Shown: positions 55,423-64,000, counted from the first letter of the stretch. The stretch is DNA of 64,000 bases from Flavobacteriaceae bacterium NBU2973 (GCA_026162565.1 JAOEIQ010000001.1:248001-312000); one strand, 5' to 3'. The notes: generated by a model from the sequence alone, not told the origin. Numbers and translations: made by a program.

Positions 55423-56166
55423 ATGAAAAAGAAGCTAGAATCTGAATTAATCAGTATTGCACATAGAATTTTAAAGTTAAAAGGTAAAGAGGATGTTATT
55501 AAAATGCATGCTGAAGTTGCTGAACTTTATGAAAAACTAACCGTTTTAAAATTTGCTCAAGAGAATTTTGAAGATGATCTTCCCACCATTGGTAATGACT
55601 CTTCTTTTTTCGATATGCTGGACACAGCATTTAATAATACCATAAGCGACAATATAGAAGTTGAGGATAAAACGTATGTTAATGTTGATGATGTTGAAGA
55701 TGAGGAAATTACCGAACCTCTTATGGAGAAAATAAAAGATATGGTTGCACAAATGCCTCACGAAACGCAGCAGGTAGATGCTATTTTAGAAAAGGTCACA
55801 GGAACGAATGGTCGTTTTAAAAGTGACTTTGAAGAAATAACTGCAGATTTTCAAGAAATTCCGGAGTTTGAACCAATTGAAGAAGCTAAAAAACGTGAAC
55901 AAGCAAATGAAAAAAAGTCTCTTAACGATACATTAAAAAAAGGACTTCAAATAGGATTGAATGATAAAATTGCTTTTATAAAACATTTATTTGATGGTAA
56001 TAACCAAGATTACGATCGTGTTCTATCGCAAATAAACACAGCTTCAGATTTTAACGATGCAGAACGCCTTATTCAAAATATTATTAAACCAGATTATAAT
56101 AACTGGGAAGGAAAAGAAGAATACGAAGAGCGTTTTATGCAAATCGTTGAGAGTAAGTTTGAATAA
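55423..56166 (+). CDS. Conserved flavobacterial protein of unknown function
   Basis: The protein has 247 residues, mostly helical and acidic, with no signal peptide, membrane segment or Cys pattern. An N-terminal helix (KKKLESELISIAHRILKLKG) and a second coiled region (HAEVAELYEKLTVLKFAQEN) are followed by an acidic, low-complexity middle (about 80-110, with VEVDDVEDEEIT-type runs). The C-terminal half (LNDTLKKGLQIGLNDKIAFI and RVLSQINTASDFNDAERLI) looks compact. I do not recognize a family. It stands at the head of a same-strand run with DoxX and rsmI, with 20-base spacing to DoxX. Confidence 0.8.
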   Translation: MKKKLESELISIAHRILKLKGKEDVIKMHAEVAELYEKLTVLKFAQENFEDDLPTIGNDSSFFDMLDTAFNNTISDNIEVEDKTYVNVDDVEDEEITEPLMEKIKDMVAQMPHETQQVDAILEKVTGTNGRFKSDFEEITADFQEIPEFEPIEEAKKREQANEKKSLNDTLKKGLQIGLNDKIAFIKHLFDGNNQDYDRVLSQINTASDFNDAERLIQNIIKPDYNNWEGKEEYEERFMQIVESKFE

Positions 56167-56186
56167 AGCCTTTCGACTTTGATAAG

Positions 56187-56549
56187 ATGAAAATTCAAAA
56201 AATTATTTACTGGATTGCAACAATAGCCTTGAGTGTAATCATGCTATATTCTGCTCAAATGTATTTTTTTAAAACCGAGATGATAGAAGGTTTTTTTAAA
56301 AGCTTTAATTATCCAACCTACATCGTTATTCCGTTAGCTATTTTAAAAGTTTTGGGAGTAGTCATGGTCTTGTGGCGAAAAAGTGCCTGGCTAACAGAAT
56401 GGGCTTATGCAGGTTTTTTCTTCGATGTGGTTTTGGCAACTGCTGCTCATCATCATGCAGGACATGGACTAGGTTTGTCATTTTATGCTATTCCTATAGT
56501 ATTAATTTCTTATTTTTTAGGCAAAGACGTCAGAAACCTTTATGAGTAA
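56187..56549 (+). CDS. DoxX family membrane protein
   Basis: The protein has 120 residues and four membrane helices. KIIYWIATIALSVIMLYSAQ and a central ILKVLGVVMVLW segment match the DoxX/DoxD-like family. A HHHAGHG loop sits between helices three and four. Such proteins are linked to redox or stress tolerance without a defined substrate. The last eight bases overlap rsmI, so translation may be coupled. Confidence 0.8.
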   Translation: MKIQKIIYWIATIALSVIMLYSAQMYFFKTEMIEGFFKSFNYPTYIVIPLAILKVLGVVMVLWRKSAWLTEWAYAGFFFDVVLATAAHHHAGHGLGLSFYAIPIVLISYFLGKDVRNLYE

Positions 56550-57213
56550 ACTCTACCTTGTTCCAACACCAATAGGCAATTTAAAAGACATGACTTTTAG
56601 AGCAATAGATGTTTTAAAAGAAGTCGATTTAATTCTTGCTGAAGATACGCGTACCTCTGGAAAACTACTGAAGCATTTTGAAATCACTACGCAGATGCAA
56701 AGTCACCATATGCATAATGAACACAAAACAGTTGATGGCTTAATACATAAGTTAAAAAGTGGAACGAGCATCGCTTTAATTAGCGATGCTGGAACACCTG
56801 CTATTTCAGATCCAGGATTTTTATTAACCAGAGCATGTGTTGAAAATAAAATAGAGGTAGACTGTTTGCCAGGAGCAACAGCTTTTGTTCCAGCATTAGT
56901 AAATTCAGGTTTACCAAACGATAAGTTTGTGTTCGAGGGCTTTTTGCCAGTAAAAAAAGGGCGACAAACACGATTAGTATTACTCGCTGAAGAAACCAGA
57001 ACTATGATTTTTTATGAATCACCTCATAAATTAGTAAAAACACTTGGTCATTTTTGCGACTATTTTGGAGACGAGAGACAAGTATCTGTGTCTCGAGAAC
57101 TCACTAAACTATACGAGGAAACCATTCGTGGAACGGCAAAAGACGTTCTAGCTCACTACACAAATAAACCTCCTAAAGGTGAGATTGTTATTGTAGTTGC
57201 AGGAAAAAAGTGA
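56542..57213 (+). CDS. rsmI: 16S rRNA (cytidine-1402-2'-O)-methyltransferase
   Basis: The protein has 223 residues. SKLYLVPTPIGNLKDMTFRA is the standard N-terminus. The SAM-binding region has LISDAGTPAISDPGF, and the family segment EDTRTSGKLLKHF occurs near residue 35. The C-terminal VSVSRELTKLYEE is also typical. It modifies cytidine 1402 of 16S rRNA. It overlaps DoxX by eight bases and the glycosylase gene by a few bases, forming a compact unit. Confidence 0.95.
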   Translation: MSKLYLVPTPIGNLKDMTFRAIDVLKEVDLILAEDTRTSGKLLKHFEITTQMQSHHMHNEHKTVDGLIHKLKSGTSIALISDAGTPAISDPGFLLTRACVENKIEVDCLPGATAFVPALVNSGLPNDKFVFEGFLPVKKGRQTRLVLLAEETRTMIFYESPHKLVKTLGHFCDYFGDERQVSVSRELTKLYEETIRGTAKDVLAHYTNKPPKGEIVIVVAGKK

Positions 57214-57794
57214 TGGAAGAATTACTCCACGATATCAGACAATGTAATATTTGCTCAAAGCATTTACCATTAGGTCCACGACCAGTTGTTACTGCGCATC
57301 CAGAGTCTAAAATTGTAATTATTGGTCAAGCGCCTGGAACAAAAGTTCATAATTCTGGAATTCCTTGGGATGATGCTAGCGGAAGACAATTACGTAAATG
57401 GCTAAATGTAACAGACAAGCAATTTTACAATACTCAAAACTTTGCAATTGTACCAATGGGATTTTGTTATCCAGGAAAAGGAAAATCTGGCGATTTGCCT
57501 CCGAGACCAGAATGTGCGCTTGAGTGGCATGAAGCGATTATTAGTAAAATGCCGAAAGTAGAGTTGGTTATTTTAATAGGTATGTATGCGCAGAACTATT
57601 ATTTAAAAGAACAAGCCAAGAGAACGTTAACCGAAACAGTTGCGAATTATAAGGAGTATTTACCAAACTATTTTACCTTACCACATCCAAGCCCAAGAAA
57701 TAGATTTTGGCTAACCAAAAACCCATGGTTTGATATTGAGGTGTTGCCTGAATTGAAGAGTAAAGTAAACAGTTTTTTAAACTTTAGAAAATAA
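57213..57794 (+). CDS. Uracil-DNA glycosylase family protein with Fe-S type Cys set
   Basis: The chosen ATG gives 193 residues; a GTG one codon earlier is an alternative. The motifs GQAPG at 38-42 and HPSPRN near 155 are the uracil-DNA glycosylase active-site pair. Cys11 and Cys14 (CNIC), Cys85 (GFCYPG) and Cys101 (PECAL) follow the C-x2-C...C...C layout of family 4 enzymes, which hold a 4Fe-4S cluster. It probably excises uracil or other damaged bases. Its start overlaps the rsmI stop (57211-57213). Confidence 0.82.
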   Translation: MEELLHDIRQCNICSKHLPLGPRPVVTAHPESKIVIIGQAPGTKVHNSGIPWDDASGRQLRKWLNVTDKQFYNTQNFAIVPMGFCYPGKGKSGDLPPRPECALEWHEAIISKMPKVELVILIGMYAQNYYLKEQAKRTLTETVANYKEYLPNYFTLPHPSPRNRFWLTKNPWFDIEVLPELKSKVNSFLNFRK

Positions 57795-57797
57795 CAA

Positions 57798-58253
57798 TTA
57801 TTTTTCCCAATCAGTTTTGCCTTTTTCTTTTTCAACAGAAATAATATCATTAGTAAAATATATATCATCTTCTTTTTTCACACATGAAAGTTTTACAGTG
57901 ATTTTATATTTGTCTTTATCTAAATCGTGTAAATACTTTTTGACCTTCTGATATTCAGATTCATTAGTATAAATGTTTAATATATCTGAATCTTTTGTTT
58001 TAATTTTAAAATAAGGCTTATCTATTAAATCGTGTTTGATTAGTGTTGAGTATAAATTAAATATAGTGTCTCCTTTTTTTTGATTATTGTTATTATAAGA
58101 ATTTTTAATAGTATTAATAGTTTTTTTAGAGGCTCCATAAAAACTCTCAACATTAATTAATTTTATATAAACTGTTCCTTCTAAAATTATTTTATCGGTC
58201 TTTTCGCAAGAAAAGGAATTTAATAATAAAACAATTACAATAATTTTTTTCAT
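57798..58253 (-). CDS. Small lipoprotein of unknown function (candidate partner of the upstream gene)
   Basis: The protein has 151 residues. A signal peptide with lipobox (IIVIVLLLNSFSC) ends at Cys16. The mature part is Lys-rich, with regions such as KYLHDLDKDKYKITVKLSC and YFKIKTKDSDILNIYTNESE; the protein ends in TDWEK. I recognize no family. It starts 14 bases after the stop of the larger secreted protein on the same strand, so the two are probably co-transcribed. A protective (immunity-like) or chaperone role is a guess from this arrangement only. Its end lies three bases from that of the convergent glycosylase gene. Confidence 0.72.
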   Translation of the reverse strand: MKKIIVIVLLLNSFSCEKTDKIILEGTVYIKLINVESFYGASKKTINTIKNSYNNNNQKKGDTIFNLYSTLIKHDLIDKPYFKIKTKDSDILNIYTNESEYQKVKKYLHDLDKDKYKITVKLSCVKKEDDIYFTNDIISVEKEKGKTDWEK

Positions 58254-58267
58254 AGCACACTGTTTTT

Positions 58268-59887
58268 TTAGTTACAACCTCCATTGCCATTAGGAGCATT
58301 TGTACCATTGGTTGTATTAATTGTTACATTTGGGCTGTTTAAATTTCTTAAGTCTTGACCTAAATTACCTGGATTACTTCCACCTCCTAGCACAACATTT
58401 CCTAGCCCTGGCACATTAATACCCCAAGTACCTTGAGTGTCAGGCAATGACATGTTAGCTTGATTATTACCAATTTCTAAAATAAAATCAGTACAATTAT
58501 AACTATTTAGATTATATTGAGGGATTGAATTACCTAGAGTGCTTATGTGATTTACTATACTATAAAAGCTATTGTTCGATAAATTAATAGTAGCACTAAC
58601 GTGATAATTATGGCCACTATTATCTCTAAACTCCCCATTTGATATAATAGATCCTCCAGGTAATGGGTTAACGGAATTTTCTGGATAAACCCCAAAAACT
58701 TGAGTAATATTATTTTCAGAAATATTAGGGTCATTTATAGACATTGAAATAAAAGAATGACCTGGATCTGTTCCATTATTAGCGACTGCACTGTTAGGGA
58801 CTGGTTGTTCTACATAAACGGTTAGACTATACGTTGAATTTGGAGAGATAAAGTCAATATTTAGAAAACAATCCATTAATTCACTAATATTTATACCTTG
58901 GGCAAAAGGAGTGTCTTCATACCAATTCCATTCTTCAATTTCTTCTTCTGTTAATGAATCTAAATAAGCATTTAAAAGGTCTTCAATCACAGCTACATCT
59001 TCATCACATACTTCTGGATTGTTGTTACGTTCTGGTATAAAACAAACCCAAGCATCCATATACTCTGCATTGACTGATAAAGTACCATTACCATTATAAG
59101 GTCCACACTCTGATGTTTTGTGAAAATTCTCCTCTCCTGGAGAGCCTGAACCACAATTTCTTATATAACGCTCTAAATTACAAACTGGGTCTGGCTGTCC
59201 TGAATTATCAGGATCTCCAGGTGTGCCTGTATCACCATCTCCTCCTACTGGATCGCCATTGTCATCATCTGTGGTATCGTCTCCAGAATTACTTCCTCCA
59301 TTATCATTAGGGTCGTTTGTGCCATCGTTAACATCATCTTCTGGACAATTCTCTTCTGGTATTCCAGCATTTTTTAATAAACCATCTGTACTGTAGCTTT
59401 TTATTTGTCCTGTAAAACTGGTTATATCCACCTCGCCATTTCTGTAAGCTGTTGCATAGCTGGCTTCCATCTCATAAGCTCTTATTAAGGAGCTTACGTC
59501 TCCACTAACATCTTCTTTTACTATGTAATTATAAAACACCTGATAATCGTACTCATTTACTATTACGGGAAACGAAAAGGTAATGCTACCTGATTCTCCT
59601 ACAATACCAATACCTCTATTTAAATCTACAACACCAAAGGTAAGTTCTAAATAATTTTCATTATCAGCAGATTTATTAGAGCTACTTCTTTTTGCTTTAA
59701 AGTAATCTGATACTAGAGGATGCTTACCACTTACATAAGGCACTGTAGTGAGTGTTTTAGTAATGGTTTCGGTAAAGGTAACTTGCTCCTGTTCTTTAAC
59801 TAAATCGTCTTGAGGTTGGCAAGAAAATACTACTACTATTAATAATAAATTAAAGATAATGTTGGTTTTGATAATGATTCTTTTCAT
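58268..59887 (-). CDS. Large lipoprotein with Asp/Gly linker and a possible permuted papain-like C-terminal domain
   Basis: The protein has 539 residues. A lipobox ends at Cys23 (VVVFSC). An N-terminal domain (about 35-180) is followed by an Asp/Asn/Gly/Pro-rich linker (about 181-235) and a Cys-containing part (235-340). From about 350 on there is a candidate catalytic region: DPGHSFISM (H377), SGHNYHVSA (H426/H429) and NSYNCTDFI (C465), then LPDTQGTWG and a PGNLGQDLR tail. The order His-then-Cys is that of permuted NlpC/P60 or LRAT-like papain folds, which cut or transfer amide/ester groups. This is an inference from a few residues. It is followed by a small lipoprotein and preceded by an AraC-type regulator gene. 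Confidence 0.65.
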   Translation of the reverse strand: MKRIIIKTNIIFNLLLIVVVFSCQPQDDLVKEQEQVTFTETITKTLTTVPYVSGKHPLVSDYFKAKRSSSNKSADNENYLELTFGVVDLNRGIGIVGESGSITFSFPVIVNEYDYQVFYNYIVKEDVSGDVSSLIRAYEMEASYATAYRNGEVDITSFTGQIKSYSTDGLLKNAGIPEENCPEDDVNDGTNDPNDNGGSNSGDDTTDDDNGDPVGGDGDTGTPGDPDNSGQPDPVCNLERYIRNCGSGSPGEENFHKTSECGPYNGNGTLSVNAEYMDAWVCFIPERNNNPEVCDEDVAVIEDLLNAYLDSLTEEEIEEWNWYEDTPFAQGINISELMDCFLNIDFISPNSTYSLTVYVEQPVPNSAVANNGTDPGHSFISMSINDPNISENNITQVFGVYPENSVNPLPGGSIISNGEFRDNSGHNYHVSATINLSNNSFYSIVNHISTLGNSIPQYNLNSYNCTDFILEIGNNQANMSLPDTQGTWGINVPGLGNVVLGGGSNPGNLGQDLRNLNSPNVTINTTNGTNAPNGNGGCN

Positions 59888-59957
59888 AATAAATTTGATT
59901 TAGTCTTGCCAATTATAAAAAAGATATCTCGAAAGAGAATCTAAAAATTAACAAATG

Positions 59958-61070
59958 CTAAATATTTTGGACTAACTTTTTATATTTATTAGGAGTAGTG
60001 CGTGTAATTTTATTAAATACAGAAAAAAAACTAGAACGAGTACTAAATCCTGATTCTAAACCTATAGAAGATATTGTGTAGTTGTTAAAACGTTTATCTT
60101 TAAGCATTTTTTTCACATTCTCAACCCTCATAATATTAATAATGTCGTTAAAATTATTTTTAGAATTTGAATTAATAATTTGTGATAAATAACTTTTACT
60201 AAGACCTGTTTCTTTAGACAAATCATTTAAACTAAATTTTGGGTTTAAAAAAAGCTTTTCAGACTCTATTAATGCTATTATTTCTTCAAATTTTTCAGGG
60301 TTAAGCTTTTTAATACTTGTAGTACTTTCTTCTTGTTTAATTTTTCGAATTTCAATTCGGTCATTAAAAATTGAATTTTGAAATATAGATAGGTAAGCAA
60401 TCCAATAAATTAAAATAGAAATACCAATCCAAAGAGGGTAAAATTTGTAAAATCCTTTATTATCAAACCATTGATTTAAAAAAGTAAGAGAAATAAACCA
60501 TGTAACACATAATAAGATTGAAAAAAACAGAATAGTTTTTAACCATTTTGTTGTTTTAAAAACGTTTTGCTTATAAGCTAATTTCTTTTGTTTTTTTTCA
60601 TATAAGTAGATTGCTTTAAAAGTTAAAAAAATTACAAATAATGAAAAGATAAGAGAGGAAAATTCTGTGTATGGATTTAAAAGATTAATTAATCTATCCA
60701 ATCTTGCATATGTTGCAATAATTTGATAAATAAGCATTAATATAAATGGTGAAATCATAAAAATGAATAATCTTTTTGTGGTATTGGATTGAAGATAACT
60801 TTTAACAAAAAGATAAAACATTGGAACCATTAAATATTCAAATGGGATTAACACAAAAGAATTGTTTTGATAACCAGGATCAAGCCCAATGTCTACAAGT
60901 AAATACTGTAAATTACTAAAACAAAGAGCTAGAATACTAAAAGCTAAAAATCTATTCGTTTGAGAATTTAACTTGTGATTAATTAATAGTATGAAACTAA
61001 AAATCAACCCATGTACAATACCGAGTAGAATTAGTACATTAAAAAAATTTAGATTCAAAGATTCAATCAA
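59958..61070 (-). CDS. AraC-family regulator with multi-pass membrane N-terminus
   Basis: The protein has 370 residues. The first 245 residues hold about seven hydrophobic helices (VLILLGIVHGLIFSFILLIN onward). The C-terminal AraC/XylS HTH pair runs about 260-365: LNDLSKETGLSKSYLSQIIN and ISSIGLESGFSTRSSFFSVF, with the typical TTPNKYKKLV end. A membrane-bound AraC protein may sense an envelope signal. It reads in the same direction as the large lipoprotein 70 bases downstream, so it may control that pair. Its own start follows a repeat palindrome upstream (61120-61139). Confidence 0.88.
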   Translation of the reverse strand: MIESLNLNFFNVLILLGIVHGLIFSFILLINHKLNSQTNRFLAFSILALCFSNLQYLLVDIGLDPGYQNNSFVLIPFEYLMVPMFYLFVKSYLQSNTTKRLFIFMISPFILMLIYQIIATYARLDRLINLLNPYTEFSSLIFSLFVIFLTFKAIYLYEKKQKKLAYKQNVFKTTKWLKTILFFSILLCVTWFISLTFLNQWFDNKGFYKFYPLWIGISILIYWIAYLSIFQNSIFNDRIEIRKIKQEESTTSIKKLNPEKFEEIIALIESEKLFLNPKFSLNDLSKETGLSKSYLSQIINSNSKNNFNDIINIMRVENVKKMLKDKRFNNYTISSIGLESGFSTRSSFFSVFNKITRTTPNKYKKLVQNI

Positions 61071-61119
61071 AGTTTAGATTTATTAAAATAACAAGTGTTT
61101 TAAATTTTTAACAATCTAG

Positions 61120-61139
61120 ATTCCTGCTTTCGCAGGAAT
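61120..61139. repeat. Dispersed palindrome (ATTCCTGC/GCAGGAAT type)
   Basis: ATTCCTGCTTTCGCAGGAAT matches the element at 27959-27978 except for one base, with complementary 8-base arms. Confidence 0.65.
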
Positions 61140-61140
61140 T

Positions 61141-61743
61141 TTAGTATTGTGATCCATCATGTTTGCCAGATTCCCAACCGTGTTTTCCTAAATATTGATC
61201 GCCACTTTCTACAGCGCCTTCTTCAATATTGGTTCCCATACTATCGTTCCAACGGTTTAAGTATCCGAATAATGAAATAACACCGAGCATTTCTACAATT
61301 TCACCTTCATCCCAATGTTCGTATAAACGTTTTTTAATGTCTGCATTTACAGCATTTGGCACCAAACTTGCCGCTAAACTAAAATCTAGAGCAGCACGTT
61401 CTGCTTCAGAAAATGCAGGATGTGTTCTATATTCCCAGATATTATCGAGTTGTTCTTGTTCTGCTCCATAACGCTCTGCAGCACGAATAGCATGTGCTTG
61501 GCAATAACGGCAACCAGTTGAGTTACTAGAAACCCAAGCAATCATTCTTTTAAGTGCTGAAGTCACGCGACCTTCATTTGCCATAACTGCTTTATTCAGG
61601 TTTATAAACGCTTTGCTTATTGCTGGACGTCGTTGCATAGTGAGTACAGAATTTGGACAAAACCCTAAAGTTTCATTAAAGAACTCTGCTAATTCTTTTG
61701 TTTCTAAATCATGATCTGGAGATAAAGGTGTAACTAATGCCAT
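61141..61743 (-). CDS. Carboxymuconolactone decarboxylase / AhpD-like family protein
   Basis: The protein has 200 residues. The CMD/AhpD motif is CRYCQAHAIRAA (Cys-x2-Cys-x2-His), which in AhpD gives peroxidase or disulfide-reductase activity. The neighbouring GRVTSALKRMIAWVSSN helix and the final region fit 'peroxidase-related enzyme'. It has no signal peptide. The next gene in the other direction, osmC, also defends against peroxide, and the two are divergent, so both may answer to oxidative stress. Confidence 0.86.
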   Translation of the reverse strand: MALVTPLSPDHDLETKELAEFFNETLGFCPNSVLTMQRRPAISKAFINLNKAVMANEGRVTSALKRMIAWVSSNSTGCRYCQAHAIRAAERYGAEQEQLDNIWEYRTHPAFSEAERAALDFSLAASLVPNAVNADIKKRLYEHWDEGEIVEMLGVISLFGYLNRWNDSMGTNIEEGAVESGDQYLGKHGWESGKHDGSQY

Positions 61744-61908
61744 AGTCTATTTTTTTTCGTTTTTATTATCAGTATTTTTGGTTAAATATAATGCCTAAAG
61801 TAATAAGTGCCTAAAATACTTAAAGTGATTTAGTTTTTATCTGGCTTTTATTTTTTTGAATTTAAAACTTTAGTGCAATTCAAGTACTTTTAATTTAAAA
61901 CTTTAAAA

Positions 61909-62334
61909 ATGGCAACAAATAAAGTAGTAACACACTGGAAAGGAAATCTTCAGTTTGAATCGGATAATCCCAGTGGAAAATTGGTGTTAATGGATACCTC
62001 TCCTGAAAATGGGGGTCATAATTCTGGTTTAGGACCAAAAGCCATGATGCTATCCTCTCTAGCTGGTTGCTCCGGTTTAGATGTGGTATCTATTTTAAAA
62101 AAAATGAAAGTGCCATTTTCAGATTTTAGAATCGACACATATGGCGAATTAACTGATGAGCATCCTAAATATTACCATACTGTTTCTGTAGAATATCATA
62201 TATATGGCGATAATTTAGATGAAGATAAAATTAAGAAAGCAGTAGATTTATCAATAGAAAAATACTGTGGAGTCATGGAAATGTTCAGACAATTTTCAGA
62301 AGTAAAAACATCGATTCACTATCACAATGCTTAA
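61909..62334 (+). CDS. OsmC/Ohr-type peroxiredoxin-like protein
   Basis: The protein has 141 residues. Two Cys lie in SLAGCSGLDVVSIL and EKYCGVMEMFRQF, the two positions used by OsmC/Ohr to reduce organic peroxides; the N-terminal TNKVVTHWKGNLQFES fits the OsmC side of the family. It is separated by nine bases from recJ. It is divergent from the CMD-like gene. Confidence 0.88.
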   Translation: MATNKVVTHWKGNLQFESDNPSGKLVLMDTSPENGGHNSGLGPKAMMLSSLAGCSGLDVVSILKKMKVPFSDFRIDTYGELTDEHPKYYHTVSVEYHIYGDNLDEDKIKKAVDLSIEKYCGVMEMFRQFSEVKTSIHYHNA

Positions 62335-62343
62335 ATCTTTATA

Positions 62344-64000
62344 ATGCGTTGGACGCTAAAACCAAAACCTGAAACCCATAAAGTTGCTCATTTAAAAGAG
62401 GCACTTCAAGTAGATACAACTGTTGCAACACTATTATTACAACGTGGTATTGAAACTTATGATGAGGCCAAAACATTTTTCAGACCAAGTTTAGACGATT
62501 TGCACGATCCTTTTTTAATGAAGGATATGCAACAAGCCGTTGAGCGGATTGAAACAGCGATTTCACAGGGTGAAAACATTTTGGTTTATGGTGATTATGA
62601 TGTAGACGGAACTACTTCAGTAGCGTTAATCTCCTCGTATTTAAAAACCAGAATTGATTCGGTTGCAACCTATATTCCCGATCGTTATGAAGAGGGTTAT
62701 GGTATATCATATCAAGGAATTGATTTTGCTCATGATAATGAATTTTCGTTAATAATAGCTTTAGATTGTGGAGTAAAGGCTATAGAAAAAGTGGCTTATG
62801 CTACAGAAAAGGGTATTGATTTTATTATCTGTGATCATCACAGGCCAGGAAAAGAATTGCCAAAAGCTGTTGCAGTTTTAGACCCAAAACGTGACGATTG
62901 CGACTATCCATATAAAGAATTGTGTGGTTGCGGAGTTGGTTTTAAATTGATTCAAGCATTAGCATTAAAACAGAATAAAACTGTAAACGATTTAGTGCAT
63001 TATTTGGATTTAGTAGCGACTGCAATTGCTGCTGATATTGTTCCAATGACAGGAGAAAACAGAGCTTTGGCTTACTACGGTTTACAAGTTATAAATGAAG
63101 CACCTAGAAATGGGATTAAAGCAATTTTAAAACAGGTTAAAAAAGAAGAATTTACCATTACAGATGTGGTTTTTATAATTGCACCTAGAATAAATGCTGC
63201 TGGTAGAATGAAACATGGAAACCATGCTGTTACGCTTCTAACAGAGACCGATTATAATTTAGCAGCACAATTTGCAGAAGATATAGAAACCTTTAATAAT
63301 GATAGACGTGAAGCAGATAAACAAATTACTGAAGAGGCACTTAAACAAATTGAAGAGCAAAAAGAACAGGAACGCTTTACTACTGTTGTTTACGATGAAA
63401 GCTGGCATAAAGGTGTTATTGGTATTGTGGCTTCTCGACTAACGGAGACCTATTACAGACCGACACTTGTTTTTACTAAAAGCGGCGATAAATTAGCAGC
63501 TTCTGCGCGTTCTGTAAATGGTTTTGATGTCTATAATGCTTTAGATGCATGTAGCGAATATATTGAACAGTTTGGTGGCCATAAATATGCAGCTGGATTA
63601 ACTCTAAAGGAAGAGAATTATGAAGCATTTAAAACCAAATTTGAAAGTGTTGTTAAACAAACAATCGACCCTAATCTCTTAATACCAGAAGTAAAGGTTG
63701 ACCTAGAACTCAAACTAGAGCAAGTCGATAATAAATTATTACGTATTATTCGCCAGTTTGCACCTTTTGGCCCTGGAAATATGACACCAGTTTTTATGAC
63801 ACAGAGTCTAAAAGATACTGGTTATGGAAAATGTGTTGGAGAAGATGATAAGCATTTGAGAGTTACTGTTACTCAAAATGGAGCTAACAAAATAGTAGGA
63901 ATTGGATTTAATTTAGGACAAAAATTTGAAGTTATTCAGAATAGAAAACCTTTTAAAGCCGTATACACAATTGACGAAAACAATTGGCAAGGAAATGTGA
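62344..64000 (+). CDS. recJ: Single-stranded-DNA-specific exonuclease RecJ (partial, 3' end outside)
   Basis: The gene runs off the right edge with 552 codons visible, close to the full length of E. coli RecJ (577). The 5'-to-3' exonuclease takes part in mismatch and recombinational repair. The DHH motifs are YGDYDVDGTTS (about 82-92), ALDCGV and CDHHRPGKE (about 163-171). The DHHA1 region has GGHKYAAGLTL around residue 413. RWTLKPKPETHK from an ATG after the osmC stop is the family N-terminus. No internal stop was found in the part checked. Confidence 0.95.
   Translation, partial: MRWTLKPKPETHKVAHLKEALQVDTTVATLLLQRGIETYDEAKTFFRPSLDDLHDPFLMKDMQQAVERIETAISQGENILVYGDYDVDGTTSVALISSYLKTRIDSVATYIPDRYEEGYGISYQGIDFAHDNEFSLIIALDCGVKAIEKVAYATEKGIDFIICDHHRPGKELPKAVAVLDPKRDDCDYPYKELCGCGVGFKLIQALALKQNKTVNDLVHYLDLVATAIAADIVPMTGENRALAYYGLQVINEAPRNGIKAILKQVKKEEFTITDVVFIIAPRINAAGRMKHGNHAVTLLTETDYNLAAQFAEDIETFNNDRREADKQITEEALKQIEEQKEQERFTTVVYDESWHKGVIGIVASRLTETYYRPTLVFTKSGDKLAASARSVNGFDVYNALDACSEYIEQFGGHKYAAGLTLKEENYEAFKTKFESVVKQTIDPNLLIPEVKVDLELKLEQVDNKLLRIIRQFAPFGPGNMTPVFMTQSLKDTGYGKCVGEDDKHLRVTVTQNGANKIVGIGFNLGQKFEVIQNRKPFKAVYTIDENNWQGNV

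Noticed and set aside
1-64000. CRISPR array, prophage or insertion sequence
   Set aside because: No regularly spaced repeats, cas genes, transposase or phage structural genes were found in the window.

Overview
The window is a chromosomal segment of a marine-type member of the Flavobacteriaceae (Bacteroidota). The evidence is an AT-rich genome, Bacteroidota promoter motifs of the form TAnnTTTG, little sign of Shine-Dalgarno sequences, type IX secretion (T9SS) C-terminal sorting domains, a PID-CTERM-like tail, a SusC/FecA-type TonB-dependent receptor, DUF2807 and FG-GAP/ASPIC proteins, and the flavobacterial DUF177-rpmF-fabH-accB-accC cluster. I cannot name the genus from the sequence. There is no sign of a prophage, insertion sequence, CRISPR array or rRNA operon.

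Layout. 1-11 kb: the end of gltX, an outer-membrane barrel protein, an SPFH protein, glnS with a C-terminal extension, folB, tRNA-Cys, an unusual LtaS-like sulfatase fused to a GDPD-like domain, a LysE exporter, a DUF2807 protein, a YbjQ protein and rnr. 11-25 kb: a T9SS leucine-rich-repeat protein, a 630-bp AT-rich non-coding region with DnaA-box-like and repeated TATTAACA elements, rpiB, an ElaA-type acetyltransferase, an OmpA-like protein, an S41 protease, rnpA, M1 and S8 peptidases, an MBL-fold hydrolase, a cation:proton antiporter and lepA. 25-35 kb: a TonB receptor, a repeat-rich spacer, a TolB-like protein, an M28 peptidase, dusB, a LolC/E-like permease, rbfA, mce, a CAU tRNA, a GH26-like hydrolase and a tiny PID-CTERM-like protein.

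35-45 kb is metabolic: riboflavin synthase, pdxA, the DUF177-rpmF pair, then fabH-accB-accC, which supply the start of fatty acid synthesis. A hairpin with a T-run sits in the fabH leader. Next come a DAO-family oxidase, a Gre-like RNA polymerase factor, an RND exporter and an ABC ATPase. 46-55 kb: a prolyl oligopeptidase, a T9SS FG-GAP/ASPIC protein paired with a diheme cytochrome lipoprotein, asd, mscL, alr and tdk. 55-64 kb: a conserved unknown protein, DoxX, rsmI, an Fe-S type uracil-DNA glycosylase, then a same-strand set made of an AraC-type membrane regulator, a large lipoprotein with a possible permuted papain-like domain and a small lipoprotein, followed by CMD, OsmC and the start of recJ.

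Most of the segment is housekeeping. The parts most worth a second look are: the putative secreted enzyme/lipoprotein pair with its regulator (57.8-61.1 kb); the sulfatase-GDPD fusion; the three degenerate copies of a gene 3' end behind the TolB-like gene; the AT-rich repeat region near 12.4-13.0 kb as a replication-origin candidate; and the putative attenuator before fabH.
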